Origin: Sphingopyxis sp. Root154
GTDB lineage: Bacteria > Pseudomonadota > Alphaproteobacteria > Sphingomonadales > Sphingomonadaceae
DNA length: 64,000 bases
Direction of reading: 5' to 3'
Assembly (NCBI RefSeq): GCF_001427105.1
Contig: NZ_LMGI01000002.1
Span: forward strand, 1,468,651 to 1,532,650
Part shown: positions 26,525-35,888 of the stretch, one piece after another
How the letters are laid out: every line of letters starts with the position of its first letter
Numbering within the stretch: position 1 is the first letter of the stretch
Notes under the pieces: model-generated
Told to the model about the DNA's origin: nothing
What the model saw: the letters and a program-made list of their open reading frames with translations, nothing else
Databases searched by the model: none
Position numbers and translations under genes: made by a program

Positions 26525-27019
26525 GTGAGATCCTTGCTGGCGCATATCGCGGCCCCCGTCGAAACGACCGATCGCAGGCGAATGAGTCGCCGCACCCTCC
26601 GGCTCGATGTCGCGGCGCGCACCGCCACGGCCGAATCCGCCGTGATCATCCGCAACCTGTCTCGGACCGGCCTGCTGATCGAGACCGGTGCGGGCTTTTC
26701 CATCGGCGAGACATTCCTTCTGGTCTTGCCGGAACTCGGCGCCGCCCCCGCGCGCGTCGTTCGCCACGACGGCAGGCTCTTCGGCTGCGAGTTTCTGACG
26801 CCCGTCCCCGCGAGCGCGATCAGCGCGGCGCTGCTCAAAGCAGCCCCCGACGAGGAAGCGGACGATCTGGCAGATGCGGCGATCGCGAGCGATGCCAACG
26901 AACTTTATGCGAGGCGACCGTCGAGCGCGATCCTGTTCACGGCGCTGACCGCTTTGTTCACGGCCGTGGCCCTTCTCTTCGTCTTTGCCCTCGTGTCGCT
27001 GAACTTCTCGGCGGGCTGA
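26525..27019 (+). CDS. PilZ-domain c-di-GMP-binding protein with C-terminal membrane anchor
   Basis: The 164-residue protein has the PilZ signature in two parts: RRxxR at residues 18-22 (in DRRRMSRRTLRL) and NLSRTG at 44-49, which together bind cyclic di-GMP. A hydrophobic C-terminal segment (about residues 139-160) should anchor it in the membrane. The GTG at 26525 is chosen because AAGGAG lies six bases before it; a TTG at 26522 or 26489 would also keep the frame. Its position near lapG and the adhesin remnant suggests a shared link to biofilm signalling. Confidence 0.85.
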   Translation: MRSLLAHIAAPVETTDRRRMSRRTLRLDVAARTATAESAVIIRNLSRTGLLIETGAGFSIGETFLLVLPELGAAPARVVRHDGRLFGCEFLTPVPASAISAALLKAAPDEEADDLADAAIASDANELYARRPSSAILFTALTALFTAVALLFVFALVSLNFSAG

Positions 27020-27065
27020 GCCCCGGGCAGCTGCTCGACGCGCGCAAGTCAATTTGGCGGACGGA

Positions 27066-27920
27066 TCAGCGATCCGACCCTCGATATTGCGCGTTGTCCA
27101 CCTGTTCCATCCACGTCACCGATTGCCCGTCCTGTGCCTCGGCGATCGCCACATGAGCCATGCCGTCAGTTGCGCTTGCACCATGCCAATGCTTGACGCC
27201 CGGCGGGATCCAGACGAGGTCGCCAATGCCGATCGGCTGCACGGGGCCGCCCCAATGCCGGACCAGCCCGCGGCCCTCGGTCACAATCAGCGTTTGACCG
27301 AGCGGGTGACTGTGCCAGGCGGTCCGGGCTCCCGGCTCGAAGGTCACGATGCCGCCGCCGATGCGCGCGGGATGCGGGCGCTGGAAGCGCATGTCGACCC
27401 GGACGGCGCCGGTAAAATTGGCGGCGGCGCCGGCTACGGCCGGCTGCGAGCCAGCCTTGGTCACGACGACGGCGTCATTCGTGGATGGCGGGAGCTTTCC
27501 TTTCTGCACGTCATTCTCGGCGAAGACCTCGCGCGCGACGCCAACCGCGGCGATTGCGTTGGGCCAGCCCGAATAGAAGGCAAGCTGCGTGATCGTCTCA
27601 ACCAGTTCCGCCTCGGCAACCCCGTTCTTGCGCGCGAGCTGCATATGCGAACGAAGCTGTTCGGGGCGGTTGAGTGCGATCAGCGCCGCGACGGTGATCA
27701 GGCTGCGGTCGCGCTTCGCCAGGCCGGGCCGCTCCCACACATCGCCAAAGAGGACATCGTCGGTGAGTTCGGCGAGCTTCGGCGCGACGTCGCCCATGAG
27801 CTGCCGGGCGCGCGATTGCCTGGTTTCCATCGAAGAAGCCTCCTGTGATTGCGCCTGAGCGGGAATGATAGCCATGCCGGTCAGCAGCCCCGCCACCGAT
27901 GCGATTTTAACGATGTTCAT
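27066..27920 (-). CDS. Exported carboxymuconolactone decarboxylase-cupin fusion protein
   Basis: The 284-residue protein has a signal peptide (cleavage after AQAQ at about residue 25). A CMD/AhpD-like domain follows (about 40-125; [20 protein letters not shown]). A C-terminal cupin (about 170-265) contains the metal-binding-type histidines of [12 protein letters not shown] and KHWHG. No CxxC is present in the CMD part, so peroxidase chemistry is unlikely. The start at 27920 has AAGGA seven bases upstream. It is followed on the same strand side by two hydrolase genes and, further on, a divergent LysR gene. Substrate unknown. Confidence 0.83.
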   Translation of the reverse strand: MNIVKIASVAGLLTGMAIIPAQAQSQEASSMETRQSRARQLMGDVAPKLAELTDDVLFGDVWERPGLAKRDRSLITVAALIALNRPEQLRSHMQLARKNGVAEAELVETITQLAFYSGWPNAIAAVGVAREVFAENDVQKGKLPPSTNDAVVVTKAGSQPAVAGAAANFTGAVRVDMRFQRPHPARIGGGIVTFEPGARTAWHSHPLGQTLIVTEGRGLVRHWGGPVQPIGIGDLVWIPPGVKHWHGASATDGMAHVAIAEAQDGQSVTWMEQVDNAQYRGSDR

Positions 27921-27968
27921 GATCAATTCCTTGGAGTGGCGCGAGAGGCAGACCGGCGGACTGCCGAC

Positions 27969-29066
27969 CTACAGCGTCCGCGCGAAGAATGGCGACAGCT
28001 TGCCCATCGCCGCGTCGACATATTCGGGAACCCAATAGGTCTCGATGTGCGTGGCGCCCTCGATCTTGAATAACGTCTTGTCGCTCGTCCCTCTGGCCTT
28101 CGAGAAGGCCTCCTCGGTCATGTAAAGGCTGTCGGCCTTGCTGCCCGCAATCATCAGCAACGGCTGGTCGAGCAGGTCGATCTGATCGGTGGCATCCCAG
28201 CGCATCAGGTCGATCAGGCTGCTCATCGTATATTTGAAGGTCGAATTCGGGTGCGCGTGGGTACGCCAGTAATATTCGTAACGCTGCCGGTACATCTCGA
28301 ACGGCAGCGCCGCGATCTGCGCGTCGGTCATGTCGGCATCGCCGGCATAAAGGATTTCTCCCCCCGCCATCTCCTGGGCATGCGCGGCGGAAGCCCGCCG
28401 CAACCGCTCCTGGGTCGTATCGAGCTGCGAGTCCGCGAAGCCGTTGCGGCGCACTCGGCCAGAGTTGAACATGCTCAGCGTCGCGACCGATTTGAAGCGC
28501 TTGTCGGTTTTTGCCGCGGACAGCGAGTATCCGCCGCCGCCGCAAATGCCGAACAGACCCAGCCGCGCGGCATCCACGCCCGGGTAATGCGTGATGAAAT
28601 CCGCCATGCCGTGGATGTCCTCGATGCGGCATTGGGGCTTGTCGACGCTCCGCGGCTGGCCACCACTTCCGCCCTGATAAGCGGCATCCGCCGTGATCGC
28701 GACATAGCCCCGTTCGGCGAGACGCTGCGCATAGAGACCCGCGACCTGTTCCTTCACCCCGCCGTTCGGATGCGCGAGAATGACGGCAGGATAGGCCTTT
28801 GCCGGATCATAGTTTGCCGGCGTGTAGACGTTCGCGACGATGTCGAGACCGTTCAGCCTGTATTGGACCGGGTGGATATTGACCTTACCCGCCACGTTCT
28901 GCGTGATCGCGCCGCGATAGACGAGTCCCAGCGGGTTCCGGTTGGTGTTGGCGATCGAAGGGGTGGCACTGGCCATTGCGGTTACTCCTGACATTGCGCC
29001 CGAGAATATGAGCGCGGATGCGCCGAGGAACGCGCGCCTCTGGGCGTCGATGGGTCGGTCGGTCAT
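27969..29066 (-). CDS. Tat-exported alpha/beta hydrolase, dienelactone hydrolase-like
   Basis: The 365-residue protein starts with a twin-arginine-type signal (QRRAFLGASALIFSG), so it should be exported folded. The hydrolase fold shows a nucleophile elbow GICGGGG with Cys in the nucleophile position, as in dienelactone hydrolases. The probable Asp is in AGSKADSLYM and the His in EGATHIETYW. It lies 22 bases downstream of another hydrolase gene and 48 bases upstream of the CMD-cupin gene. A three-gene secreted degradation operon controlled by the divergent LysR regulator is likely. Confidence 0.82.
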   Translation of the reverse strand: MTDRPIDAQRRAFLGASALIFSGAMSGVTAMASATPSIANTNRNPLGLVYRGAITQNVAGKVNIHPVQYRLNGLDIVANVYTPANYDPAKAYPAVILAHPNGGVKEQVAGLYAQRLAERGYVAITADAAYQGGSGGQPRSVDKPQCRIEDIHGMADFITHYPGVDAARLGLFGICGGGGYSLSAAKTDKRFKSVATLSMFNSGRVRRNGFADSQLDTTQERLRRASAAHAQEMAGGEILYAGDADMTDAQIAALPFEMYRQRYEYYWRTHAHPNSTFKYTMSSLIDLMRWDATDQIDLLDQPLLMIAGSKADSLYMTEEAFSKARGTSDKTLFKIEGATHIETYWVPEYVDAAMGKLSPFFARTL

Positions 29067-29088
29067 TCGAAATCCAATCCTGATGCGC

Positions 29089-30168
29089 TCAATCCAGCTT
29101 CTTCTCGGCAAGGAACTGCGAGACCTGGTCCGCGATCTCGACATTGTTGAGGTCTGACATCAGGAAATGCGTGTTGCCGCGAATGCCTATCTCCGGGAGA
29201 TGCACCAGCCGCGCGTCGCCGCCGCGCTTGTTGATGGCGTCAACCCAGAGCCGGGCCATCGCAAGACGCACGCGCCAATTGTCCTGTCCGCGTTCGGCGG
29301 TCGGCTCGACCGGGAAATTGTCGCCATAATAGATGATGATCGGAATGCGCGTGAGCTTCTCAAAATCCGTCAGCGGCACCGCCTCGGGCGACAGGGTGCC
29401 GGCGGCGCTCGGCATTGCCGGGGGCAGTTCGCCTTCCGGAAAGATGAACCCGCTGCCCGGCTCGAAGGCGACGATCGCCTTGACGTTCGGGTTTCGGATC
29501 GCGGCCAGCCATCCTGGTCCGCCGCCTTGCGAGTGGGTGAAAAGGATGCCCGGCCCGCTCCGGTCGAACAGCGCCGACATCGCATCCGCAATGACCCCGG
29601 CATCATAAGGACCGGTGTTCGGCGTCACCGAGCGGAAGAACTGGTCGAGCGTCTCGGGTTTGCGATCGAACTGCACGCCTTCGAAATAGTTTGGCCATTT
29701 GCCGATCCGGAACTGATCGAAGAAAAGCTGATCGTTGGGCGTCGGCTCGATCGTCGCCGCGACGCTGCTGTTACCGGCGCGGCCACGGCGCGGCTGATCG
29801 ACCAGATAGACCGGGAAACGGCGGCGAAGGAACAGTGTCTGAAAGCCTTCGCGGCCGTCGGGCGTCGTTTCCCAGCTGCGCGCCGACTGGAAGGCACCGT
29901 GCAGCATGACGATCGGTAGCCCCCTGGAGTTCTGCGGCGCCTGGTAGAAGGCATAGAGATGATCGGCGTGAAGCGTCTGTCCCGCGGCGGTGGGTTTGTT
30001 GTTGTCGTATGCGCCGGGGGTGGCCGTCACCGTGCCGCCGACCGCGAAACTGCCCTGGTCCGCTATGATCAACGGATCGGCCTGCGCCGCGTGGCTCATC
30101 GCGACGGGGGCCGCGGCGATGCTGCAACAGACCCAAAGCGGCATGACATATCTCTTCCGGCGGCTCAT
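29089..30168 (-). CDS. Exported alpha/beta hydrolase (esterase)
   Basis: The 359-residue protein has a signal peptide (cleavage near HAAQA, about residue 30). Its alpha/beta-hydrolase core contains VMLHGAFQSARSWE, a Ser nucleophile in FTHSQGGGPGW, and a likely catalytic His in RGNTHFLMS. The ATG at 30168 has AAGGAG nine bases upstream. It is the promoter-proximal gene of the minus-strand hydrolase/CMD operon and is divergent from a LysR regulator. Confidence 0.83.
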   Translation of the reverse strand: MSRRKRYVMPLWVCCSIAAAPVAMSHAAQADPLIIADQGSFAVGGTVTATPGAYDNNKPTAAGQTLHADHLYAFYQAPQNSRGLPIVMLHGAFQSARSWETTPDGREGFQTLFLRRRFPVYLVDQPRRGRAGNSSVAATIEPTPNDQLFFDQFRIGKWPNYFEGVQFDRKPETLDQFFRSVTPNTGPYDAGVIADAMSALFDRSGPGILFTHSQGGGPGWLAAIRNPNVKAIVAFEPGSGFIFPEGELPPAMPSAAGTLSPEAVPLTDFEKLTRIPIIIYYGDNFPVEPTAERGQDNWRVRLAMARLWVDAINKRGGDARLVHLPEIGIRGNTHFLMSDLNNVEIADQVSQFLAEKKLD

Positions 30169-30242
30169 CAGACGCTCCTTGGCGAAGGGGGAGCCACCTT
30201 TTACCGCAAAGCTCCTCGTGCAATTAGTCGCGCAATATGAGA

Positions 30243-30263
30243 TGAACTTGTGAATAATGTTCA
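30243..30263. promoter_or_regulatory. Inverted repeat TGAAC-N11-GTTCA, possible LysR operator
   Basis: The arms TGAAC (30243-30247) and GTTCA (30259-30263) are separated by 11 bases, the T-N11-A geometry typical of LysR-family binding sites. The repeat lies right before the LysR gene and about 75 bases from the divergent hydrolase gene. Binding is inferred. Confidence 0.45.
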
Positions 30264-30278
30264 GTAATGGAGGGGCGC

Positions 30279-31175
30279 GTGCCACGGCAGAATCTGGCAG
30301 ATCTCGAAGCCTTTGCCGTGGTCGCACAGGAAGGGAGCTTCACGCGCGCGGCGGCCCGCCTTGGCGTCTCGCCCTCGGCGTTGAGCCACCGGATGCGCAA
30401 GCTGGAGGCGCGGCTCGGTCTCCGGCTTCTCGCCCGGACCACGCGCCGCGTCGCGACGACCGAGGCCGGGGAACGGCTGCTCGATGCGCTGCGCCCGGCC
30501 ATCGAAACGATCGACCGGCAGCTTGCCGAGCTCAGCGAGCTGCGTGAGCGTCCCTCGGGAAACATTCGCATCACCGCCTCGGACCATGCGACACGGACCT
30601 TGCTCTGGCCGGCGATCGACGACTTTCTCAAGCGTTATCCGGACATCAAGATCGAGATCAACGCCGAGTCCGGGCTCACCGACATTGTCGCCGAGCGCTA
30701 TGACGCGGGCGTCCGGCTTGGCGAACAGCTCGCCAAGGACATGATCGCGGTGCGGATCGGGCCGCCGCTGCGCATGGTGGCGGTCGCAGCGCCCGCTTAT
30801 ATCGAGGCCAGCGGAACCCCGCAGACGCCGCATGACTTGACGCACCACAGATGCATCAACATGCGCATGTCGAGCTCAGGGGGACTCTATGCCTGGGAGT
30901 TCGAGAAGGATGGGCAAGCCGTCAATGTTCGCGTCGAGGGACAGGTCATATTGAATAGAGGCCATTTGATCCTCGAGGCTGCACTAGCGGGGCATGGCAT
31001 CGCCTTCCTTATGGACGATTATGTCGTCCAAGGCGTCGAGAAGGGCCAGCTGCTGTACATCCTTGAAGACTGGTGCCCTCCATTCGACGGCTACCATCTC
31101 TATTATCCGAGCCGCCGGCAACCGACGCCGGCGTTCAGTCTGCTCGTAGAAGCGCTACGTTATCGGCCGGCGTGA
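30279..31175 (+). CDS. LysR-family transcriptional regulator
   Basis: The 298-residue protein has an N-terminal winged helix-turn-helix (VVAQEGSFTRAAARLGVSPS then ALSHRMRKLEARLG) and a C-terminal periplasmic-binding-protein-like effector domain. I prefer the GTG at 30279 because GGAGG lies five bases upstream; an in-frame ATG at 30267 is the alternative. It is divergent from the exported hydrolase/CMD-cupin operon and probably activates it in response to a substrate or product. Confidence 0.9.
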   Translation: MPRQNLADLEAFAVVAQEGSFTRAAARLGVSPSALSHRMRKLEARLGLRLLARTTRRVATTEAGERLLDALRPAIETIDRQLAELSELRERPSGNIRITASDHATRTLLWPAIDDFLKRYPDIKIEINAESGLTDIVAERYDAGVRLGEQLAKDMIAVRIGPPLRMVAVAAPAYIEASGTPQTPHDLTHHRCINMRMSSSGGLYAWEFEKDGQAVNVRVEGQVILNRGHLILEAALAGHGIAFLMDDYVVQGVEKGQLLYILEDWCPPFDGYHLYYPSRRQPTPAFSLLVEALRYRPA

Positions 31176-31343
31176 GCGTTGCTCTTTGTCCACGGCGTGG
31201 CTCCAACGTGCGCTTCGGAGCCGGAGCTCCTCCCGCTTCACAATTTTGCGGGTGCGCTTCGCTGCGATACCCGACTATCGATCCACACCGGTTTTCGCTC
31301 GTGACCGGGATTTCGGGAACACGCCATATTGCTGGAGAATATG

Positions 31344-32450
31344 ATGGCCAAGCTGTTCGAACCCGTCGCGATAGCCGACTTGCCGCTCGCCAACCGCATT
31401 ATCATTGCGCCCATGTGCCAATATTCGGCCGAAGACGGATGCATGACCGACTGGCATCTGATGCACCTCGGACAGCTCGCGATTTCGGGGGCGGGGGCGC
31501 TGACGATCGAAGCGTCGGCGGTCTTGCCCGAGGGACGTATCACCTACGCCGACGTCGGCCTCTACGACGATTCGAGCGAAGCCGCGATGGCGCGCGTCCT
31601 TTCGGCGGTGCGGCAGTGGTCGGATATTCCCGTCGCGATCCAACTCGCACACGCCGGGCGCAAGGCGAGCACGGCGCGGTCGTGGGATGGCGGCGGCCAG
31701 ATCGCTCCTAACGCGGCGAACGGGTGGCAGACCGTCGCACCGTCCACGGTTCCGTTCCTCGATACCGACAATGCGCCCGTCGCGCTCGACCGCGGCGGGC
31801 TTGAGCGAGTCCGCGCCGCCTTCGCCGATGCCGCGGTGCGCACGGTCCGGCTGGGGATAGATGCGATCCAGCTGCACGCCGCGCATGGCTATCTCCTTCA
31901 CCAGTTTCTGTCGCCCCTGTCGAATCGGCGCGGCGATGACTATGGCGGCAGCCTTGAAAACCGGATGCGTTTTCCGCTCGAGATTTTCGATATCGTCCAC
32001 GATGCGTTCGCCGCGCACGGCCCCGTGACGGTGCGCGTGTCGGGCACCGACTGGGTCGAGGGCGGCTGGTCGATCGAAGAGACAGTCATTTTTGCGCAGG
32101 CGCTCGAAGCGCGCGGGTGCGCCGCGATCAATGTGTCGAGCGGCGGACTGCACCCGGCGCAGCAGATCAAGCTGGAACCGGGGTATCAGGTGCCGCTGGC
32201 GCGCAAGGTCAAGGATGCGGTCACCATGCCGGTGATCGCGGTCGGCCTGATCACCGACCCGATCGATGCCGAAGCGATCATCGCCAATGGCGACGCCGAT
32301 GCGATCGCGATCGCGCGCGCCGCGCTCTATGATCCGCGATGGCCATGGCACGCCGCCGCTACGCTGGGCGCCACCATCGCCGTCCCGCCGCAATATGAGC
32401 GCAGCGAGCCGCGCGAGCATCGCGGTCTCTATGCGCCGCGGCGGCCTTGA
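31344..32450 (+). CDS. NADH:flavin oxidoreductase, Old Yellow Enzyme (YqjM class)
   Basis: The 368-residue FMN enzyme reduces activated C=C bonds, such as enones, at the expense of NAD(P)H. Active-site features of the YqjM class are visible: Cys and Tyr in APMCQYSAEDG, the paired His in QLHAAHGYLLHQF, then SPLSNRRGDDYGG and ENRMRFPLEI. The C-terminus carries the NGDADAIAIARAALYDPRWP phosphate-binding region. The ATG at 31344 has GGAG six bases upstream; an ATG at 31341 is equally in frame. In this catabolic region it could saturate an unsaturated ring ketone. Confidence 0.92.
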   Translation: MAKLFEPVAIADLPLANRIIIAPMCQYSAEDGCMTDWHLMHLGQLAISGAGALTIEASAVLPEGRITYADVGLYDDSSEAAMARVLSAVRQWSDIPVAIQLAHAGRKASTARSWDGGGQIAPNAANGWQTVAPSTVPFLDTDNAPVALDRGGLERVRAAFADAAVRTVRLGIDAIQLHAAHGYLLHQFLSPLSNRRGDDYGGSLENRMRFPLEIFDIVHDAFAAHGPVTVRVSGTDWVEGGWSIEETVIFAQALEARGCAAINVSSGGLHPAQQIKLEPGYQVPLARKVKDAVTMPVIAVGLITDPIDAEAIIANGDADAIAIARAALYDPRWPWHAAATLGATIAVPPQYERSEPREHRGLYAPRRP

Positions 32451-32456
32451 ATCGGA

Positions 32457-33239
32457 TCAGACCCCCATCATCCCGGCGGTCGTCGCACCGTCGATCACAT
32501 AGTCGGCGCCCGAGATGAAGCCCGCCTCGTCCGACGCGAGGAAGGCGACCAGCGCGCTCACCTCGTCGAGCTGCGCCATGCGTTTCATCGGCGCCATCCC
32601 CTCGAACGCCGCACGCGCGGCAGCGGGGTCGGGCGCACGGTCGATCACGCCGCGGATCATGTCGGTTTCGACGACGCCGGGCAGGACCGCGTTGACGCGG
32701 ATCGCATAACCTTTCCCGGCGCAATGGATCGCGGCCGATTTGACGAGCGCGACCACGGCGGCCTTGGTCACCGAATAAGCGGCATAATTGCCCATCGCGC
32801 GGTGCGCATTCATCGACGAGTTGACGATGATCGATCCCCTGGGCCCTTGCGGGTTCTTCGCCATCGCGCGGATTGCGTGCTGGACGGTCAGCATCACTCC
32901 GGTCTGGTTGACGCCGACGATATGGTTCCACGCGTCGATCCCGATATCCTCGACACTCGCGTCGCCCGCCTCGGTCCCGGCGTTGGCAAAGGCGATGTCG
33001 AGCCGGCCATATTCGGCCTCGATCTCGGCCATCAGCGCATCCCACGCCGACGCATCCTCGACGCGGTGAGCACGAAAGATCGCCCCGGTTTCGCTCTCGA
33101 CCGCCGCCGCGGCCTCGGCATTCGAGCCCGTGAAGACAACTTTCGCACCGTCGCGAACCAGCCTTGCAACGGTCGCGGCGCCGATGCCGCTCGTTCCACC
33201 GGTGACCAAAGCGACCTTGCCGCCGAGCTTCTGCCGCAT
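32457..33239 (-). CDS. SDR-family NAD(P) oxidoreductase
   Basis: The 260-residue short-chain dehydrogenase has TGGTSGIGAAT (residues 14-24), NAG (about 88-90), and a catalytic Ser-Tyr-Lys set in NSSMNAH and AAYSVTKAAV. The C-terminal GADYVIDGATT is typical. It converges on the Old Yellow Enzyme gene and is divergent from a ThuA-domain gene. It would oxidise or reduce a hydroxy/keto group of the pathway intermediate. Confidence 0.92.
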   Translation of the reverse strand: MRQKLGGKVALVTGGTSGIGAATVARLVRDGAKVVFTGSNAEAAAAVESETGAIFRAHRVEDASAWDALMAEIEAEYGRLDIAFANAGTEAGDASVEDIGIDAWNHIVGVNQTGVMLTVQHAIRAMAKNPQGPRGSIIVNSSMNAHRAMGNYAAYSVTKAAVVALVKSAAIHCAGKGYAIRVNAVLPGVVETDMIRGVIDRAPDPAAARAAFEGMAPMKRMAQLDEVSALVAFLASDEAGFISGADYVIDGATTAGMMGV

Positions 33240-33364
33240 CGCGCCTCTCCTCTCGCTGTTTCTCTTGCCAGTTTCGCGGCTGTCAGGAACCTATCAATAC
33301 AGCAAGGTGACGCGGGCGCGCCGCGCACGCATGTTACGTCGACAACGGGAGGAGAGGACCGGCG

Positions 33365-34126
33365 ATGAGCGAGAGCGAGCATCCACCCCGCATCGATTGC
33401 GTGCTGATCTGCGGCGGCGTCTGGCACGACATGGATTTTGCGCGCCTCGAGCTTTTGAAGCTGCTCGCCGAGGATCAGCGCGTGCGAACCCGCGTGTTCG
33501 AGAATTACGAGAATATCGAGGCGATCGAGGCGGCAGACATCCTGATCACCTATACCTGCGACGTCACGCCGTCGCTGCCTGCGCAGGAAGCGCTGAAGCG
33601 CTGGCTGACAAAGGGCGGGCGCTGGTATGCGCTCCACGGCACCAACTCGATCCTCCGCCTGCTCGATACGGGTGTCTGGGACGCGCCGCGCTGGGCGCCG
33701 CTGATGATGGACCTGCTGGGGTCGCAATTCATCAGCCATCCCGCGATCGAGCCCTATACCGTCCGCGTCGCCGATCCCGACCATGCCCTCACCAAGGGCA
33801 TCGAGCCGTTCGAGACGACCGACGAGCTTTATCACCTCGAAACGCACGGGCACCTGCACGTCCTTCTCGACACTGAGTGCACCGGGCCGGGCACCGGCTT
33901 CGTCGAGGCCGACGATGCGCCCGGCACCTATCCGGTCTTCTACATCAAGCAGCATGGCGCGGGCGCAGTGCTCTACCTCACGCTCGGCCATTGCCGCGGC
34001 CATTATGATCTGCAGCCGATGATGGATTGGTGGCCCACGGTCGACCGCTGCGCGTGGGATCTGCCGGTCTTTTACGACCTGCTGCGCCGCGGGATCGGCT
34101 GGCTCAAGGATCACGAGACCGCCTAG
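33365..34126 (+). CDS. ThuA-domain protein (glutaminase-like fold), copy 1
   Basis: The 253-residue protein matches the ThuA (trehalose-utilisation) fold. It begins with a class I amidotransferase-like strand (VLICGGVWHDMDFARL), has GGRWYALHGTNS in the middle and ETTDELYHLETHGHLHVL further on, then YLTLGHCRGHY near the end. ThuA members are linked to sugar metabolism elsewhere, but members inside sphingomonad catabolic clusters have no known role. It overlaps the stop of the convergent GMC oxidoreductase by four bases. A second divergent ThuA gene lies at 48253. Confidence 0.83.
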   Translation: MSESEHPPRIDCVLICGGVWHDMDFARLELLKLLAEDQRVRTRVFENYENIEAIEAADILITYTCDVTPSLPAQEALKRWLTKGGRWYALHGTNSILRLLDTGVWDAPRWAPLMMDLLGSQFISHPAIEPYTVRVADPDHALTKGIEPFETTDELYHLETHGHLHVLLDTECTGPGTGFVEADDAPGTYPVFYIKQHGAGAVLYLTLGHCRGHYDLQPMMDWWPTVDRCAWDLPVFYDLLRRGIGWLKDHETA

Positions 34127-35760
34127 GCCACTGCGCGCAATTTCCGCCGGTCCTCGCGGATCAAATCGGCAGCGCGGAGCGCCAGCGCCATCGCCGGGGC
34201 GTTGGTGTTGCCCGTTACGGGCGACGGCATTACCGAACAGTCGACGACGCGCAGGCCGTCGACGCCGTTGACGCGGAGCCGCGCATCGGTGACCGCGCGA
34301 TTGTCGCTGCCCATCCGGCACGTCCCGACCCCGTGCAGCCCGCAGGTCGCGAGACGACGGAAAGCCGCAAGGATTTCGGCGTCGCTCTGTACCGCCGCGC
34401 CGGGAAGCAGTTCGCGTTCGACCAGCCCGACGAGCGCCGGCTGCGCCATATAGCGCCGCATCGCATGCACCGCCGCGATCGCCGTGCGCTCATCGTCGCG
34501 CGTCGACAGCCAGTTGGGCTTGATGTCGGGCGCCACGTCGCTGCCCGGCCCAGCGATCAGGATGCTCCCTTCGCTCGTCAGGCGCAGGAGCTGGCCATAG
34601 ATGGTCATCCCCGGCTTGCGGTCGATGCGGTTCAGCGGCACCGGATGCTTCTCGTCTCCCAGGGCAAAGGTGTAACCGCCGAGATAGAGCTGGAGATCGG
34701 GCCGCATGTCGCGGCTTGTCAGGTTCAGGAAAGCGCCGACTTCGAACGGTCCCGTTGCCATGATGCCGCCGCGCGTCAGCATATATTGCGCCATCGCGCG
34801 CGCCAGGCCGATGCCGTAGAAACTGCGGTTGCTGCCGATATCGCGCGACAGGCGGTGCGGCATCGAAAAACCCAGATGCTCGCGCATCCGCCCGCCGACG
34901 TCGGGCGCGTCGACGATCGGCTCCACCCCGGCGGCGCGGAGCACATCGGCGGGGCCGATGCCCGACCGCTGAAGCAGCAACGGACTTTCCAATGTGCCGC
35001 CCGACACGATCACCTCGCCCTCGCAATCGAAGCGCCGCGACTGCCCCGCAACCTTTGCCTCGACGCCCGTCACGCGTCCGCCATCGACCATCAGCCGTTC
35101 GGCCATCGCATGCGTGACGACAAACAGGTTCGGCCGTTTCTTTGCCCGCGCAAGGAAGGTGGTCGCCGCACTTTCGCGCCGCCCGCGGCGGACGTTGTGC
35201 GAATAAAAGCCGACGCGGTCCGATATCGCGGCGTTGAGGTCGTCGACGGGGCGCAGTCCCATCTCGACCCCCGCCTGGACCATCGTCTCGGCAAGCGGAT
35301 AGCTGTGGATCTTGGGCGCGACGCCGACCGGTCCGCCGGCGCCGCGCATCGCGCTCGCGCCGAGGCCATGATCCTCCAGTTTGCGGAAGGCATGAGTCAT
35401 CGCCTCGCCGTTCCAACCGGTGCAACCGAGCTTTTCCCATTCGTCATAGTCGGCTGGCTCGCCGCGGCTCCAGATCATGCCGTTGACCGACGACGATCCG
35501 CCGAGCCCCTTGCCGCGGATCCACACCTCGCTCGGCGCCGCGCCGTCGCCGCGCGGCTGCGACACGCCATAGGCCCAGATATGGTCGGGGTTGGTGACGA
35601 GCTTCGCGACGCCCTTCGGGATCGCAACCCAGCGGCTGTCGTTGCTGCCGCCCGCTTCGAGCAGCAACACGCGGACTTGCGGGTCGGTGCTCAACCGCTC
35701 GGCGAGCACGCACCCCGCCGATCCCGCACCGACGATGATATAGTCCCAGCCTGCCGACAT
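34123..35760 (-). CDS. GMC-family FAD-dependent alcohol/choline-type dehydrogenase
   Basis: The 545-residue flavoprotein has the FAD motif YIIVGAGSAGCVLAERLS at the N-terminus and the GMC signature GLGGSSSVNGMIWSRGE (about residues 80-96). The C-terminal active site has HGVGTCRMG and GNTNAPAMALALRAADLI. It oxidises a primary or secondary alcohol to aldehyde or ketone. It is divergent from the two-SDR operon across a 128-base gap. Confidence 0.93.
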   Translation of the reverse strand: MSAGWDYIIVGAGSAGCVLAERLSTDPQVRVLLLEAGGSNDSRWVAIPKGVAKLVTNPDHIWAYGVSQPRGDGAAPSEVWIRGKGLGGSSSVNGMIWSRGEPADYDEWEKLGCTGWNGEAMTHAFRKLEDHGLGASAMRGAGGPVGVAPKIHSYPLAETMVQAGVEMGLRPVDDLNAAISDRVGFYSHNVRRGRRESAATTFLARAKKRPNLFVVTHAMAERLMVDGGRVTGVEAKVAGQSRRFDCEGEVIVSGGTLESPLLLQRSGIGPADVLRAAGVEPIVDAPDVGGRMREHLGFSMPHRLSRDIGSNRSFYGIGLARAMAQYMLTRGGIMATGPFEVGAFLNLTSRDMRPDLQLYLGGYTFALGDEKHPVPLNRIDRKPGMTIYGQLLRLTSEGSILIAGPGSDVAPDIKPNWLSTRDDERTAIAAVHAMRRYMAQPALVGLVERELLPGAAVQSDAEILAAFRRLATCGLHGVGTCRMGSDNRAVTDARLRVNGVDGLRVVDCSVMPSPVTGNTNAPAMALALRAADLIREDRRKLRAVA

Positions 35761-35888
35761 GCCGCCTCTCCTGCAACGGGCCCCTCGACCTTGGAACCGT
35801 CAGCCCGCTCCCCGCACCTAGCGCAATAAATAGTCCCCTCGCCCTTCGCGCAGGATGATAGTGCCACGGGAAAAAGAGGGAGGATCAA

